From positions 23,072-87,071 of the forward strand of contig JAAAOJ010000015.1 in assembly GCA_009908915.1 (NCBI GenBank): a DNA stretch of 64,000 bases, in the 5' to 3' direction. The notes under the pieces are model-generated. The model made no database searches. It was not told the DNA's origin and saw only the letters and a list, made by a program, of their open reading frames with translations. How positions within the stretch are numbered: the first letter of the stretch is position 1; each line of letters starts with the position of its first letter. The stretch comes from Planctomycetota bacterium (GTDB lineage Bacteria > Planctomycetota > Phycisphaerae > SM23-33). Below, piece by piece: positions 36,888 to 46,074 of the stretch. The position numbers and the translations under genes were made by a program.

Positions 36888-38332
36888 AACTGATATTCGA
36901 CAAATCAATGCCTGGCCGACGCGGCGTGATGCCCGCCGAAAGCGACATTCCCGTCCGCGCGAATCTCGACTCGCGATTTCTCCGATCCGAGCCGGCCGCG
37001 CTGCCGGAACTGAGCGAGCTGGACGTGATGCGCCACTTTACGGCCCTCAGCGAGATGAACTTCGGCGTGGACAGCGGGTTCTATCCACTCGGTTCGTGTA
37101 CGATGAAGTACAACCCGAAGATCAACGAGCAGCTCTGCGCGCTGCCCGGTTTCGCCAACCTCCACCCGCTGCTGCCGCAGCTCTCGACCGGTCGCGACCG
37201 CGTGCAGGGCGCCCTGGCCGTGCTGCATCACATGGACATGCTGCTCCGCGAAATCTGCGGGATGGCCGCGTTCACCATGCAGCCTCTCGCCGGCGCGCAC
37301 GGCGAACTGACCGGCGTGATCGTCATGGCCGCCTACCACAAGGCCAAGGGCAACGATAAGACCACGATCCTGATTCCCGACAGCGCCCACGGCACGAATC
37401 CCGCGTCGGCCGCGATTGCCGGCTACGACGTCAAGACCGTCCCGTCCGACGAGAACGGCGTGATGGATATCGACGCATTGCGGGAAGTCCTGGACGAGAC
37501 AACCGCCGGTGTGATGCTGACCTGCCCGAATACGTTGGGGCTGTTTAATCCGCATATTGCTGAGATCTGCGATATGGTCCACGACGTCGACGGCCTGATG
37601 TATTATGACGGTGCAAACCTCAATGCCATTGTCGGCCGCAGTCGGCCGGGCGATATCGGTTTCGACATCGTGCATCTGAACCTGCACAAGACCTTCGCCA
37701 CGCCGCACGGCGGCGGCGGGCCGGGCAGTGGACCGGTGGGTGTCTGCGAGCGGCTGAGGACGTTTCTGCCGATCAGCATCGTCCGCGAGACGCGCGACGG
37801 CCACTACTACCTTGATTACGACCAGCCGGAGGCGATCGGCTATATCGCGCCGTTCTATGGCAACTTTGCCGTGATCGTTCGGGCCTACGTCTACATTCTC
37901 ATGCAGGGAGCGGACGGCCTGGCCCGCGTGAGCGAGAACGCCGTGCTGAACGCCAACTACATCCGCGAGCGGTTGAAGGACCACTACGAGCTGCCGTACC
38001 CGCAGCTCTGCAAGCACGAGGTCGTCTTCTCGGCCAGCCGGCAGGCCAAGAAGGGCGTCCATGCCGTCGATATCGCCAAGGCGTTGATTGACCGCGGCTA
38101 TCACCCGCCGACCGTGTACTTCCCGCTGATCGTCGAGGAGGCGCTGATGATCGAGCCGACCGAGACCGAGAGCAAGGAGACGCTCGACGGGTTCATCGAG
38201 GCCATGATCGAGATCGCCAAGCTCGCCGAGACGGACCCCGAGAGCTTCCACGCCATGCCGACGTCCGCCCCGGTCAGCCGGCCCGACGAAACCCAAGCCG
38301 CCCGAAAACCGGACGTGGCCTCGCTGGCGTAA
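36884..38332 (+). CDS. gcvPB: glycine dehydrogenase (decarboxylating) subunit 2
   Basis: 482 aa from GTG 36884, which overlaps the gcvPA stop by 4 bases. It has FYPLGSCTMKYNPKINE, MQPLAGAHGELTG, SAHGTNPASA, DGANLNAI and the PLP-lysine segment NLHKTFATPHGGGGPGSGP. The C-terminus carries a short Pro/Glu-rich tail. It is the catalytic half of the split P protein. The split form is found in many anaerobes and planctomycetes. Confidence 0.97.
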
Positions 38333-38407
38333 TACGGAATACGATAAGTTATTGAGCGGTGTAGCACCCGCCCTGCAGCGTCTAACTAGCGCATATACCA
38401 TGAAATA

Positions 38408-38455
38408 GCACGGTGGAACTGTGCCGGCGGCATCTCTACGGGAGTGCTCCACCTG
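38408..38455 (+). repeat. nested-palindrome repeat, diverged copy
   Basis: GCACGGTGGAACTGTGCC, then GGCGGCATC and GGGAGTGCTCCACCTGC align to the core at 12448-12497 with many matches. A half-copy (GAGCGGTGTAGCACCC) lies 50 bases before it. It is the third and most degraded member of the family also present at 54400-54524. Confidence 0.4.
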
Positions 38456-38462
38456 CACGAGC

Positions 38463-38686
38463 GTTGATACCGACTTCGAGGAAGCGCTTAAAGTGGTGGA
38501 TGATCCCTCACTCGATGAATTCGTTCCACCGACGTTGGAAGAGAATGGAATCGATGCAGTGGTTGTTTTCACGAATGACGCAGATCTAATGTTCGCCTCG
38601 GATACATTGGAACGTCGAGCAAAGCCGGTGCTAGCGTTAAGCAGATGCTTCAGGACATCTGCGGCCTGAAGGGGGGCGGCGCCTGA
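38463..38686 (+). pseudogene. frameshifted gene remnant, possibly an alanyl-tRNA synthetase C-terminus
   Basis: One frame reads FEEALKVVDDPSLDEFVPP and VVVFTNDADLMFASDTLERR, then needs a shift to read AGASVKQMLQDICGLKGGGA before a TGA. The second piece resembles the DHHA1 end of AlaRS-type proteins (AGxxVKxxAxxxGGxGGG). There is no start codon or ribosome site, and base composition is lower in GC than the neighbours. The AlaRS assignment is tentative; that it is a decayed gene is more certain. Confidence 0.35.
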
Positions 38687-38758
38687 TACCGACCTTTGCT
38701 TTACGTATCTTTTCTCCGTGCTCTCCGTGCTCTCTGTGGTTAAATGTCTTCTCCGCCC

Positions 38759-39442
38759 ATGAGCGTACTGAACGTCAAACATCTCGGCCCCGCGGCGTAT
38801 GGGCCGGTGCTGGCCCGGCAGACGGAGCTGGTCGGCCGGGTTCTCGAGCGTCCGGAGGAGGCGTACCTTCTGTTGGTGGAGCATGACCCGCCGGTGATCA
38901 CGCTGGGCCGCCGGGGTGGCGAGGCGGACGTCCTGGCCAGTCGCGAGCGTCTCGCCGAGTTGGGCGTGGAGGTCCACGAGTCCAGCCGCGGCGGGGAGGT
39001 CACCTACCACGGGCCGGGCCAGTTGGTGGGCTATCCGATCCTGCACCTCGACCGCCACGGGCGGACCGTCCGCGGCCACGTGAAGAACATCGAGCAGGTC
39101 CTCATCGACACGCTCGACGAGTTCGGCATTCCGGCCCATCGCAAGGACCCCGCCGAGGAGCTCACGGGGGTGTGGACGGGCTCGCAGCCGCACTCCGGGG
39201 AAGCAAAAATCGCCGCCATCGGCGTGGCCGTACGGCGGTGGGTGAGCTATCACGGCTGGGCGTTGAACGTCAATACCGACCTGTCGCACTTCGACCTGAT
39301 CGTCCCCTGCGGCATACGCGACAAGGGCGTAACGAGCATGGCCCGGCAGCTTGGCGGCGAGCAGGACATCGCAGCCGTCGCTGACACCCTCGTCCGACGC
39401 TTCGCCGCGATGTATCGTTTTGAGTCTGTTGCCGACGAGTGA
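38759..39442 (+). CDS. lipB: octanoyl-[acyl-carrier-protein]-protein N-octanoyltransferase
   Basis: 227 aa from ATG 38759 (a second ATG at 38744 is possible; neither has a clear ribosome site). Motifs are SSRGGEVTYHGPGQLVGYP, KIAAIGVAVRRWVSYHG, NVNTDLSHF and the catalytic Cys in VPCGIRDKGVTS. It transfers octanoate from ACP to lipoyl domains such as GcvH, the first step of lipoate attachment; LipA is not in the window. It follows the gcv cluster on the same strand after repeat-rich DNA. Confidence 0.94.
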   Translation: MSVLNVKHLGPAAYGPVLARQTELVGRVLERPEEAYLLLVEHDPPVITLGRRGGEADVLASRERLAELGVEVHESSRGGEVTYHGPGQLVGYPILHLDRHGRTVRGHVKNIEQVLIDTLDEFGIPAHRKDPAEELTGVWTGSQPHSGEAKIAAIGVAVRRWVSYHGWALNVNTDLSHFDLIVPCGIRDKGVTSMARQLGGEQDIAAVADTLVRRFAAMYRFESVADE

Positions 39443-39564
39443 TTGGAGGGTCGGGCCGGAATCCGGTGTCACGGCAGATGCTCTGCCTACAGCGTAACCG
39501 CCGGTCTTCAGCCTCGGCCGGCGTCGGTGTCGTCAAGTCTCCGCTGACGCACCTTTCTTTTCTT

Positions 39565-39690
39565 GAGCCCCGTCAGGGGCGGCGTTTAGTAGCCCCACGC
39601 GCCAGCGTGGGGTTTGGATCATGCGTACGGTCAAGCCCCGCCAGGGGCGCCTTATCGCCGCCCACCTTCAAGGCGCCCCTACCGGGGCTT
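39565..39690. repeat. structured intergenic repeat with three inverted-repeat hairpins
   Basis: Inside the 537-base gap 39443-39979: CCCCACGC/GCGTGGGG forms a perfect 8-bp stem (39593-39612). AAGCCCCGCCAGGGGCGCC (39633-39651) pairs almost fully with GGCGCCCCTACCGGGGCTT (39672-39690). GAGCCCCGTCAGGGGCGGC (39565-39583) repeats the same word. This kind of palindromic GGGGC element is common between genes in planctomycetes. The rest of the gap shows no gene. Confidence 0.6.
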
Positions 39691-39979
39691 CATCCATGCC
39701 AAGCGCCTGCAACCCCCCGGGCTGACGCCGCGGGACTGACATCATCGCTGATGAGATTCAGGCGGACCGGCTCGCATGGCCGGAAATGACGGGCGCTGGC
39801 ATCGGCCGACGACACCTTCACACACCGCGTGCGAACTTCGTTGTACCCTCCAGTCGTGTCCTCCGATACAATGACAGCGAGGTCAGCGACATTCCCCCGT
39901 CGGGCGGGCCGATGTGTGGGGTTCTGTCTCGTAAGTTCACATGGTTCGCGGGGCCGCCGGGCGGCCAGTGAGGTGCGGT

Positions 39980-40756
39980 ATGGGTAAGGTGCTGAAGGTC
40001 CTCGGCGTTTTGTTTCTCATCATCATCGTCGGCGTGATTGCGCTGCTCGTCTGGGCACACGGCGAGGGCGACGAGCAGATGGACAGGTTCTTCCGCGCCG
40101 TCGAAACCGGCGAGCCGGAGAAGGTCCGCGCCCTGATGGTCCCGGAACTGGCGGAGACGTTTGATCCGCCGGTCCTGGAGATCTGGCTGGACGCGTTCAA
40201 CAGCAACATGGGCAAGTTCACAGGCCTCGCCAAGAGCGAGTTCAGCACGAACAAGAAGACCACCTCCGCCGGGACGGTCACCGAGATCGAGGGCAAGGCT
40301 CTTTTTGAGAAGGGCGAGGCGAAGGTGGCGATGAACCTCATCGACGGAAGGATCAGCTATCTGAAGATCCCCAACGAAACGCTCGGCGAGAATTGGTTCA
40401 GGAAACCCGAAACCGAATTCTACCGCGAGAAGGCCGAGACGTTTATCAAGCGCCTTGCCGCCAGTGAAGGCGCGCAGGCGATGGCCATGATGCACCCGGC
40501 CTTAAGCCGGCAGTTCCAGGCCGAGGAGCTCGACGCGGCCATGGACAGATTCCGCGAAAAGACGGGTACGATGAAGAGTATTGAGTTCACCGACGAGAGG
40601 TTCGTTGGCAACGACGAGGGCGGCCGGTTGCGGCTGATGATGAAATACGTCGGCGAGAAGGAGACCGTCCCGGCCTACGTCGGCTTCGAGTTTGTCGGCA
40701 TGAAAGGCGAGCTGGTCGCCTTCAAACTCCCCGGCGTGCCGGGAGACGACTCATAG
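39980..40756 (+). CDS. membrane-anchored protein with two NTF2/DUF3887-like domains
   Basis: 258 aa from ATG 39980. One N-terminal hydrophobic helix (VLGVLFLIIIVGVIALLVWA) serves as anchor. Two similar soluble segments follow, about 30-130 (FFRAVETGEPEKVRALMVPEL) and 145-250 (IKRLAASEGAQAMAMMHPAL), each with the small alpha+beta look of DUF3887/DUF4878 proteins. The tandem arrangement suggests duplication. Function unknown; predicted to face outside the cytoplasm. Confidence 0.65.
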   Translation: MGKVLKVLGVLFLIIIVGVIALLVWAHGEGDEQMDRFFRAVETGEPEKVRALMVPELAETFDPPVLEIWLDAFNSNMGKFTGLAKSEFSTNKKTTSAGTVTEIEGKALFEKGEAKVAMNLIDGRISYLKIPNETLGENWFRKPETEFYREKAETFIKRLAASEGAQAMAMMHPALSRQFQAEELDAAMDRFREKTGTMKSIEFTDERFVGNDEGGRLRLMMKYVGEKETVPAYVGFEFVGMKGELVAFKLPGVPGDDS

Positions 40757-41007
40757 CCAGTAGCCAGTAGCCGGTAGTCCGGAGCCAGGAAGAAAGAGTC
40801 TCGGCCACAGAGACACAGAACCGCAGAGAAGGAACAGGATGTTAGCGAATACCATGGGGAAAGAGGAATCGTAGGGTGCCTGCTCCGCCGGTATCCTTGA
40901 TCTGATGCTGTCTGAGCTCACGACCCATTTCAAGTCTGCTCAATCATTGACACCCTCTTTTTCCCTCTGCGTCTCTGTGGCTGAGGATTCTTTCCGGCTA
41001 CGGGTTG
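40757..41007. repeat. intergenic repeats, inverted CTCTGTGG pair
   Basis: AGCCAGTAGCCAGTAGCCGG triplets begin the gap. GGCCACAGAGACACAGAAC (about 40802) and CTGCGTCTCTGTGGCTGAGG (about 40967) are inverted copies of the CTCTGTGG text seen elsewhere, about 150 bases apart. No gene lies between them. Confidence 0.45.
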
Positions 41008-41733
41008 CTACTCAAAGAGGGCCGTGCCGATGCGGAGGAGGGTGGCGCCTTCTTCGACGGCGGGGACGTAGTCGCTGCTCATGCCCATGGAGAGGTGGCG
41101 AAAGTGGTCGTCGCCGACGCGCTCGCCGCGCATCTCCTCGAAGAGTTCGCGGCAACGGGCGAAGGCCATCCGTGACTCGTTGGGGTCGTCGGTCAGCGGC
41201 CCCATGGTCATCAGGCCGACGAGACGGATGTTCTCCAGCGAGGCGATCATCTCGCCAAGGTGGAAAACGGCGCCGACGGCACAGCCGTATTTCTGCTCTT
41301 CGTTGGAGCAGTTGACCTGCAGGAAGACGTCGACGCGGCGGTCCATTCTGCCTGCACGGTCTTGCAGTTCCTCGGCCAGGCGGAGCGAGTCGACCGAGTG
41401 AATCGCCGTGACGACGGGCAAGACGCTCTTGACCTTATTGCGCTGCAGGTGGCCGACCATGTGCCAGCGCACCGGCGCCGGCAGGGGAGTTCGGCGTCGT
41501 TGGAGATAGGCGTGAATCTCCTCGGCGCGGCTGGCGAGACTCTGGCCCCGGCTTTCACCGAGTTCGGTCAGGCCGGCGTCCAGGAGGTTCTTGATCGTGT
41601 CGATATCGGCGGATTTCGTGACGGCGATGATGCCGACCTCGTCGGGGTGTCGCCGCGCACGCTGGCAAGCCTCGCCGATCTCCTCGCGAATCCGCTGGAC
41701 ATTCTTCTCGATTCTGTTGGTCGTGACGGCCAT
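41008..41733 (-). CDS. yggS: YggS/PROSC family PLP homeostasis protein
   Basis: 241 aa from ATG 41733. PLP-binding features are IIAVTKSAD (Lys Schiff base), LTELGESRGQ, WHMVGHLQRNKVK, LQVNCSNEEQKYGC, GLMTMGPL and SMGMSSDYVPAVEEGATLLRIG (split: SMGMSSDY and GATLLRIGTALF). It binds pyridoxal phosphate and influences its free level and amino-acid metabolism, in the cytoplasm. The usual NEN motif is ESR here. Confidence 0.92.
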   Translation of the reverse strand: MAVTTNRIEKNVQRIREEIGEACQRARRHPDEVGIIAVTKSADIDTIKNLLDAGLTELGESRGQSLASRAEEIHAYLQRRRTPLPAPVRWHMVGHLQRNKVKSVLPVVTAIHSVDSLRLAEELQDRAGRMDRRVDVFLQVNCSNEEQKYGCAVGAVFHLGEMIASLENIRLVGLMTMGPLTDDPNESRMAFARCRELFEEMRGERVGDDHFRHLSMGMSSDYVPAVEEGATLLRIGTALFE

Positions 41734-41770
41734 GTCGTTTCCAGCGTAACGCCCCGGTCTGTCCAGTTCA

Positions 41771-41798
41771 AGCATCTACAAGCATCTACAAGCATCTG
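41771..41798. repeat. 10-bp tandem repeat AAGCATCTAC
   Basis: Two perfect units and a third partial unit of AAGCATCTAC sit just upstream of yggS, between it and the cadherin-like fragment. This is a short slippage-type array; the copy number could vary between strains. Confidence 0.7.
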
Positions 41799-41839
41799 GA
41801 CGGCCTGCCACGGGCGTCATCCGTGAGATTCCGGCGGCG

Positions 41840-41941
41840 TCAGTTGCCGCGATTGTCCTCGACCGTCACGGTCACCGTCGCGGTGTCCGTGCCACCGTTG
41901 CCGTCGGTGACCGTGGAGTCGAACGAGTCGGTTCCAGTGAA
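41840..41941 (-). pseudogene. C-terminal fragment of a cadherin/VCBS-like repeat protein
   Basis: In a frame different from the overlapping vWA gene, 33 codons read FTGTDSFDSTVTDGNGGTD and then TATVTVTVEDNRGN before TGA. FxGTDSFxYTVxDGxGGTDTATVTVTV is the hallmark of the last strand pair of bacterial cadherin-like/VCBS domains of large surface adhesins. There is no start codon. The rest of such a gene is absent, so this is a transplanted 3' end abutting the vWA gene. Confidence 0.7.
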
Positions 41942-44061
41942 GCGGCCTGGTAAAACTCCACAATCTCCCGTGCGTCGTAGATACGCACCGCGGCCCCCGC
42001 ATCCTCGGCAGCCTTGATTGCGTCGCGCTGCGCGGCGTACTCGTAGCCCATCATGACGATGATGAGTTTGCCCCCGGTGTCGTTGACCCGTCTGGCCAAG
42101 GCGGTTGCCTCGCCCCTGAGGTCTTTGTTGCGGATCATCAGCACGACGGTCTTTGGATTGTGTTGCAGGGCTTCGGCCACGCCGTCGGCGGGTGAGGTCG
42201 CCCCCATTCCCAAGCCGTCGAGTTCACCGGCGACGCCAGCGGCGACGGCGGAGGCACGTCGCAGGACGCTGCCGCCGATGACGTCCGGCCCGCTCTCACG
42301 GGTGACGATGACACCGGCCTTGGCGTCGCTGGGAAGCGACCGGGCTGAAGCGGCGGCTATTTCGCCGGCGTACAGCAGGAATTCGCCCATTTTCTTGCCG
42401 CCGTCGACCACGTAGATCACCGGCGCGGTGACGGGGATATCGCCGGCCACGTGCGGCCCGGACGAGGCGGGTGTGAACGGGCTGGCGATCGTATCGGCGT
42501 GGGTGTCTGGTGCGTCGGCGACCCAGTAATCAGCGGAGTCATCGGAGTCGCCCATGAGCTTGACGCCGAGGTAGATGCAGGCGACCGTCATGAAGATCAG
42601 CACGATCAGCAGCACCAGCGTTACCATGCCCTGGAAGAAGACGGGATCGGCCTGGGGGATAGCGGCGAGCTGTTCGGGCGTGAGCTGACTGGTGTCGACA
42701 GCCGGGGCCTCGGGGATGTGCTCGGCGCCCTCGGCTTCGGCGGGAGGAGTGCCTTCGGCTTCGGCGGAGGCTTCGTACTCGCGGGCGGCGGCTTCGGCCT
42801 GCGCGGCGCGTTTGCTGCCGACCTCGGCCTGCTTTCGGGCGGCCTGTTCCTTGGCGGCATGCTCAGCGGCGGCCTTGGTGGCTTCCTCGGCTTCGCGGGC
42901 CGCGCGTTTTGCGGCTTCCATGGCCTCGCGTGCGGCCTGGGCGGTCTGGGCGGTACCGGGTTCTCCACTCTCACCGGCCGCTTGTGCGGCGGTCTGTTTG
43001 GCGGCTTCGGCCTGCTTCTGGGCCTGTTTGCGTGCGGCGCGGGCTTCTTCGGCTTCCTGCTTTGCCTTCTCGGCGGTGGACCGAAGTTTGGCCAGTTGTT
43101 CCTTGATCATCTTCGCCGCGTCGTCAGCAGCGGCTCTAGCGTGTTCCTCGGCCCGTTTCTCGGCTTCGCGGGCTTCGGCTTCGGCGGCCGCCTGGCCGGC
43201 CTGCTCGGCTTCCTCACCCGACTTGCCGGACGCGGCGGCCCTGAGGGACTCGAGTTCGGTCTGGAGCTTCTTCTGGCGTTCGGTGGCGGCGCGGGTGGCT
43301 TCCTCGACCTGCTTGCGGGCGCGGGCCTGGGCGTCGGAGACGAGTTTGGCGGCCTGCTTCTCGATTTCGCGAATTCGGCGTTCGGCCTCTTCGGCGGCCT
43401 TGCGAGCGGCTTCTTCGGCGCGGGCGCGGGCCTGGGCTTCCTCGTTGGCTCGCTTGACGGCGTCGGCAGCCTGCTGGGCCTTGGCGTAGGCGTCCTGCTT
43501 GGCTTCGGCGGCGGCCTGGCGTTTGGCGTCTTCAAGGGCTTTGGCGTGGGCGCGAGCTTCGGCGGCTTTTTGCTGGGCTTCGAGGCGGGCGGCTTCGGCT
43601 TGCTGCTGGGCTTTCTGGCGGGCGTCGGCTTCGTCGTCGGCCTGTTTCTGTGCGGTCTGTGCTTCCCGGGCTTGCTGGGCGGCGGCCGACCGTGCATCTT
43701 GGATGGCCTGGCTGACGTCGCCGGGCAGCTGCGGCTGGCCGGGCCGGGCGATCGGCGTGACACCGCTACGGCGGGTGCGGCGAAGCTCGGTCTTGCTGAT
43801 ATCGATGATCGGTCGCGAGCCGACCACATTCTCGACGCCGCTGCCGTCGCCGGCGTCATCGCGTGTCTGGGGTCGCTGCGGCCTGGTAACCCGGCCCTTG
43901 CCGGGCGCGGACGGTCTGGCGCCGGCCGACGGAGGCGGGGCCGCGATCTTAGGCACCATTACGATGGACTTGCAATACGGACAGCGGCACATGCTGCCGG
44001 CAAACGCTTCATCCACCGAGATTTTTTTGCGGCACTCGCTACACCGGATCTTCACGGCCAT
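41872..44061 (-). CDS. zinc-ribbon / TolA-like coiled-coil / vWA membrane protein
   Basis: 729 aa. The zinc ribbon lies at 1-35 (Cys7, Cys10, Cys27, Cys30). A very long Ala/Glu/Lys/Gln helix follows (about 115-470, TolA-like, e.g. AKRQAAAEAKQDAYAKAQQA), then a single membrane helix near 505-530 (MVTLVLLIVLIFMTVACIYLG) and a vWA-like domain (VIYVVDGGKKMGEFLLYAGE). The MIDAS motif DxSxS reads DGGKK, so metal binding is probably lost. The last ~20 residues (after EIVEFYQAA) are read out of frame through the foreign fragment at 41840-41941. The zinc ribbon and coil are predicted to be cytoplasmic and the vWA domain outside. Confidence 0.75.
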   Translation of the reverse strand: MAVKIRCSECRKKISVDEAFAGSMCRCPYCKSIVMVPKIAAPPPSAGARPSAPGKGRVTRPQRPQTRDDAGDGSGVENVVGSRPIIDISKTELRRTRRSGVTPIARPGQPQLPGDVSQAIQDARSAAAQQAREAQTAQKQADDEADARQKAQQQAEAARLEAQQKAAEARAHAKALEDAKRQAAAEAKQDAYAKAQQAADAVKRANEEAQARARAEEAARKAAEEAERRIREIEKQAAKLVSDAQARARKQVEEATRAATERQKKLQTELESLRAAASGKSGEEAEQAGQAAAEAEAREAEKRAEEHARAAADDAAKMIKEQLAKLRSTAEKAKQEAEEARAARKQAQKQAEAAKQTAAQAAGESGEPGTAQTAQAAREAMEAAKRAAREAEEATKAAAEHAAKEQAARKQAEVGSKRAAQAEAAAREYEASAEAEGTPPAEAEGAEHIPEAPAVDTSQLTPEQLAAIPQADPVFFQGMVTLVLLIVLIFMTVACIYLGVKLMGDSDDSADYWVADAPDTHADTIASPFTPASSGPHVAGDIPVTAPVIYVVDGGKKMGEFLLYAGEIAAASARSLPSDAKAGVIVTRESGPDVIGGSVLRRASAVAAGVAGELDGLGMGATSPADGVAEALQHNPKTVVLMIRNKDLRGEATALARRVNDTGGKLIIVMMGYEYAAQRDAIKAAEDAGAAVRIYDAREIVEFYQAASLEPTRSTPRSPTATVARTPRR

Positions 44062-44417
44062 GAGAGTCCTTTACAGCACGCAACCATTGCGAATGCCTTC
44101 AGGATAATCCTTCGGCTCCCGCCGGTAAACAGAAAACCCCCCCCGCAGGCCCGCCAAGCACACGCGGAGAACCGCCAGCCGGCACGTCACCGCGCCACGG
44201 CGCTTTTGGCCGGCTTGGCGACGACGTGTCCGTCTGCGCCATGGCCCGAATCCAGCGACGGCCCGAGCGCGACGGTGGTGCCGCCTGCCGCGTCGATCAT
44301 GCCCACGTCCTTGTCACTGAGCGTGTGCAGCAGGTCGATCCAAGCCGCCGCGAGCAGGTCGATGGTGATGCGTTGCAATACGCGGCGTCCAAGATGTGCG
44401 GGCGGGCACGCGAGGCC
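44062..44417 (-). other. gap with a possible decayed reading frame
   Basis: In frame with the gltX stop codon, codons continue through about 44187 with protein-like text such as QRITIDLLAAAWIDLLHTL and DKDVGMIDAAGGT. There is no clear start, ribosome site or family. It may be a remnant or chance in high-GC DNA. The left part (44062-44186) contains nothing recognisable apart from a C-run at about 44138. Confidence 0.25.
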
Positions 44418-45878
44418 TCAGGCGTCGCGATGGGCGAGACAGCGGTCGATGCGGGCGAGCGTCTTGGCCTGACCGAGCATCTCCAGCGTATCGCCGATGC
44501 CCGGGCTGATCGTGCTGCCCGTCGTGGCTACGCGAAGCGGCTGAGCGACCTTGCCCATGCCGAGTTCGCGAGTCTCGCCGTAGTCCTTGATGAACGCTTC
44601 CAGGGACTCGGCCGTCCAGTCCTCGTGGGCGGCCAGCTTGTCCTGCAGATCGACCAGTACATCGTAGCCGGCGCCGTCGTTTTTCTCGAGGACCTTCTGG
44701 ACGGCTTTGGCGTCGAAGTCATAGCTGTCGTCCGCGGCGAAGAGCACACCCGCCTTGGCCACCACATCCGCGTAGGTTCGCAAGCCGCTGCAGGCTGCCA
44801 GCACTTTCCGTAGCAGCGTGTCGCTGTCGACGGGTATCGGCTGATCGTTGCAGGCGAGATAGTCCTTGAATCCCACAAGCAGTCGGCCGTCATCGGCGGC
44901 GGCAAGGTAGTCGGTGTTGAAGGCCAGCAGCTTGTCCCGGTCGAACCTGGCGTTGGACTTGTTGACCCGACCGATATCGAAGAGCGCTACGAACTCCGCG
45001 AGCGTGAACTTCTCCCGGCCGTCCGCCGGCGTCCAGCCCAGCAGGGCCAGGAAATTCACCAGCGCCTCCGGCAGGTAACCCGCCCGACGGAACGAATCCA
45101 CTTCCACGTCGCCGTCACGCTTGGAGAGCTTGCGGCCTTGCATATCCATGATGAGCGGTAGGTGGGCGTAGGCCGGTTCGGGATACTCGAAAGCCTTCCG
45201 AAGGAGTATGTGTCGCCACGTTTGGTGCAGAAACTCTTGCCCTCGACAGACCAGTGTCACACCCATGAGATGGTCGTCGACGACGTTGGCAAGATGGTAC
45301 GTCGGCCAGCCGTCGGCCTTGGCGATGATGAAGTCGTCCTGCTGGTCGGCGGGAACGGTGACATCGCTGAAGATCTCGTCGTGGATCGTGACGTCGTGGC
45401 CGGGCACGGCGAAGCGCACCACGACGGACCGTCCCTCGATCCTGGCCTTCTCGGCGTCAGCGGCCGTCGGCAGGTCGGCCGGCCGCTGATAGTGGAAGCT
45501 TTCCCCGCGACTCTCGGCATCCTTGCGAAGGGTATCGAGCTCTTCGGGCGTTTCGAAGGCGTAGTACGCCTTGCCTGTGTCAAGCAGTTGCTGGATGTGC
45601 TGCTGGTAGATCGCTAGGCGCTGCGACTGGCGATACGGCCCGTGGTCGCCGCCGATGTCGATGCCCTCGTCCCAGTGGATACCCAGCCACTCGAGGTCGC
45701 GAACGATGGCCTCGACGGCCTGCTCCTGGTGGCGGGCCTGGTCGGTATCTTCGATACGCAGAAGAAATTGGCCGCCGAGCTTGCGGGCCAGCGCCCAGTT
45801 GAACAGGGCCGTACGGGCGCCGCCGACGTGCAACGAGCCGGTTGGGGAGGGGGCGAATCGCGTTTTGATCGTTTCCAT
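44418..45878 (-). CDS. gltX: glutamyl-tRNA synthetase
   Basis: 486 aa. Class I synthetase motifs are RFAPSPTGSLHVGGAR (HIGH-type) and KLSKRDG (KMSKS-type). LRIEDTDQARH and the C-terminal anticodon-binding helices are present. It charges tRNA-Glu in the cytoplasm. It is divergent from glnS across 196 bases, so the two synthetases may share a regulatory region. One gltX is seen together with a separate GlnRS, consistent with direct Gln-tRNA charging. Confidence 0.96.
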   Translation of the reverse strand: METIKTRFAPSPTGSLHVGGARTALFNWALARKLGGQFLLRIEDTDQARHQEQAVEAIVRDLEWLGIHWDEGIDIGGDHGPYRQSQRLAIYQQHIQQLLDTGKAYYAFETPEELDTLRKDAESRGESFHYQRPADLPTAADAEKARIEGRSVVVRFAVPGHDVTIHDEIFSDVTVPADQQDDFIIAKADGWPTYHLANVVDDHLMGVTLVCRGQEFLHQTWRHILLRKAFEYPEPAYAHLPLIMDMQGRKLSKRDGDVEVDSFRRAGYLPEALVNFLALLGWTPADGREKFTLAEFVALFDIGRVNKSNARFDRDKLLAFNTDYLAAADDGRLLVGFKDYLACNDQPIPVDSDTLLRKVLAACSGLRTYADVVAKAGVLFAADDSYDFDAKAVQKVLEKNDGAGYDVLVDLQDKLAAHEDWTAESLEAFIKDYGETRELGMGKVAQPLRVATTGSTISPGIGDTLEMLGQAKTLARIDRCLAHRDA

Positions 45879-46074
45879 CGTCGTTGATTCCTTCCGTACG
45901 TTTGGGATCCCGGGCCGCCAAGGCTAGTCGGCCGAGGAGGCATTTTCAACCGTCATGTATATCCATGACGACCAACGGGCGGTGACTTGCTTCGGTCGCT
46001 GTTCTCTGCGAAGATGACCCACCGTGAGGCAATCGTCTCGGCGAGGCAACCATGACGTCCGCAAAGGGTCCCAT

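Noticed and set aside
36905..39472. 855-codon open frame on the minus strand
   Set aside because: It lies fully antisense to gcvPB and lipB, has no ribosome site and no recognisable domains. High-GC genes give long antisense frames; the same applies to 22951-25680 (+), 28387-29901 (+) and 42451-44472 (+).
44187..44378. 63-codon gene after gltX
   Set aside because: Start would be a TTG without a ribosome site and the frame is simply the continuation of gltX past its stop; kept only as a possible remnant.
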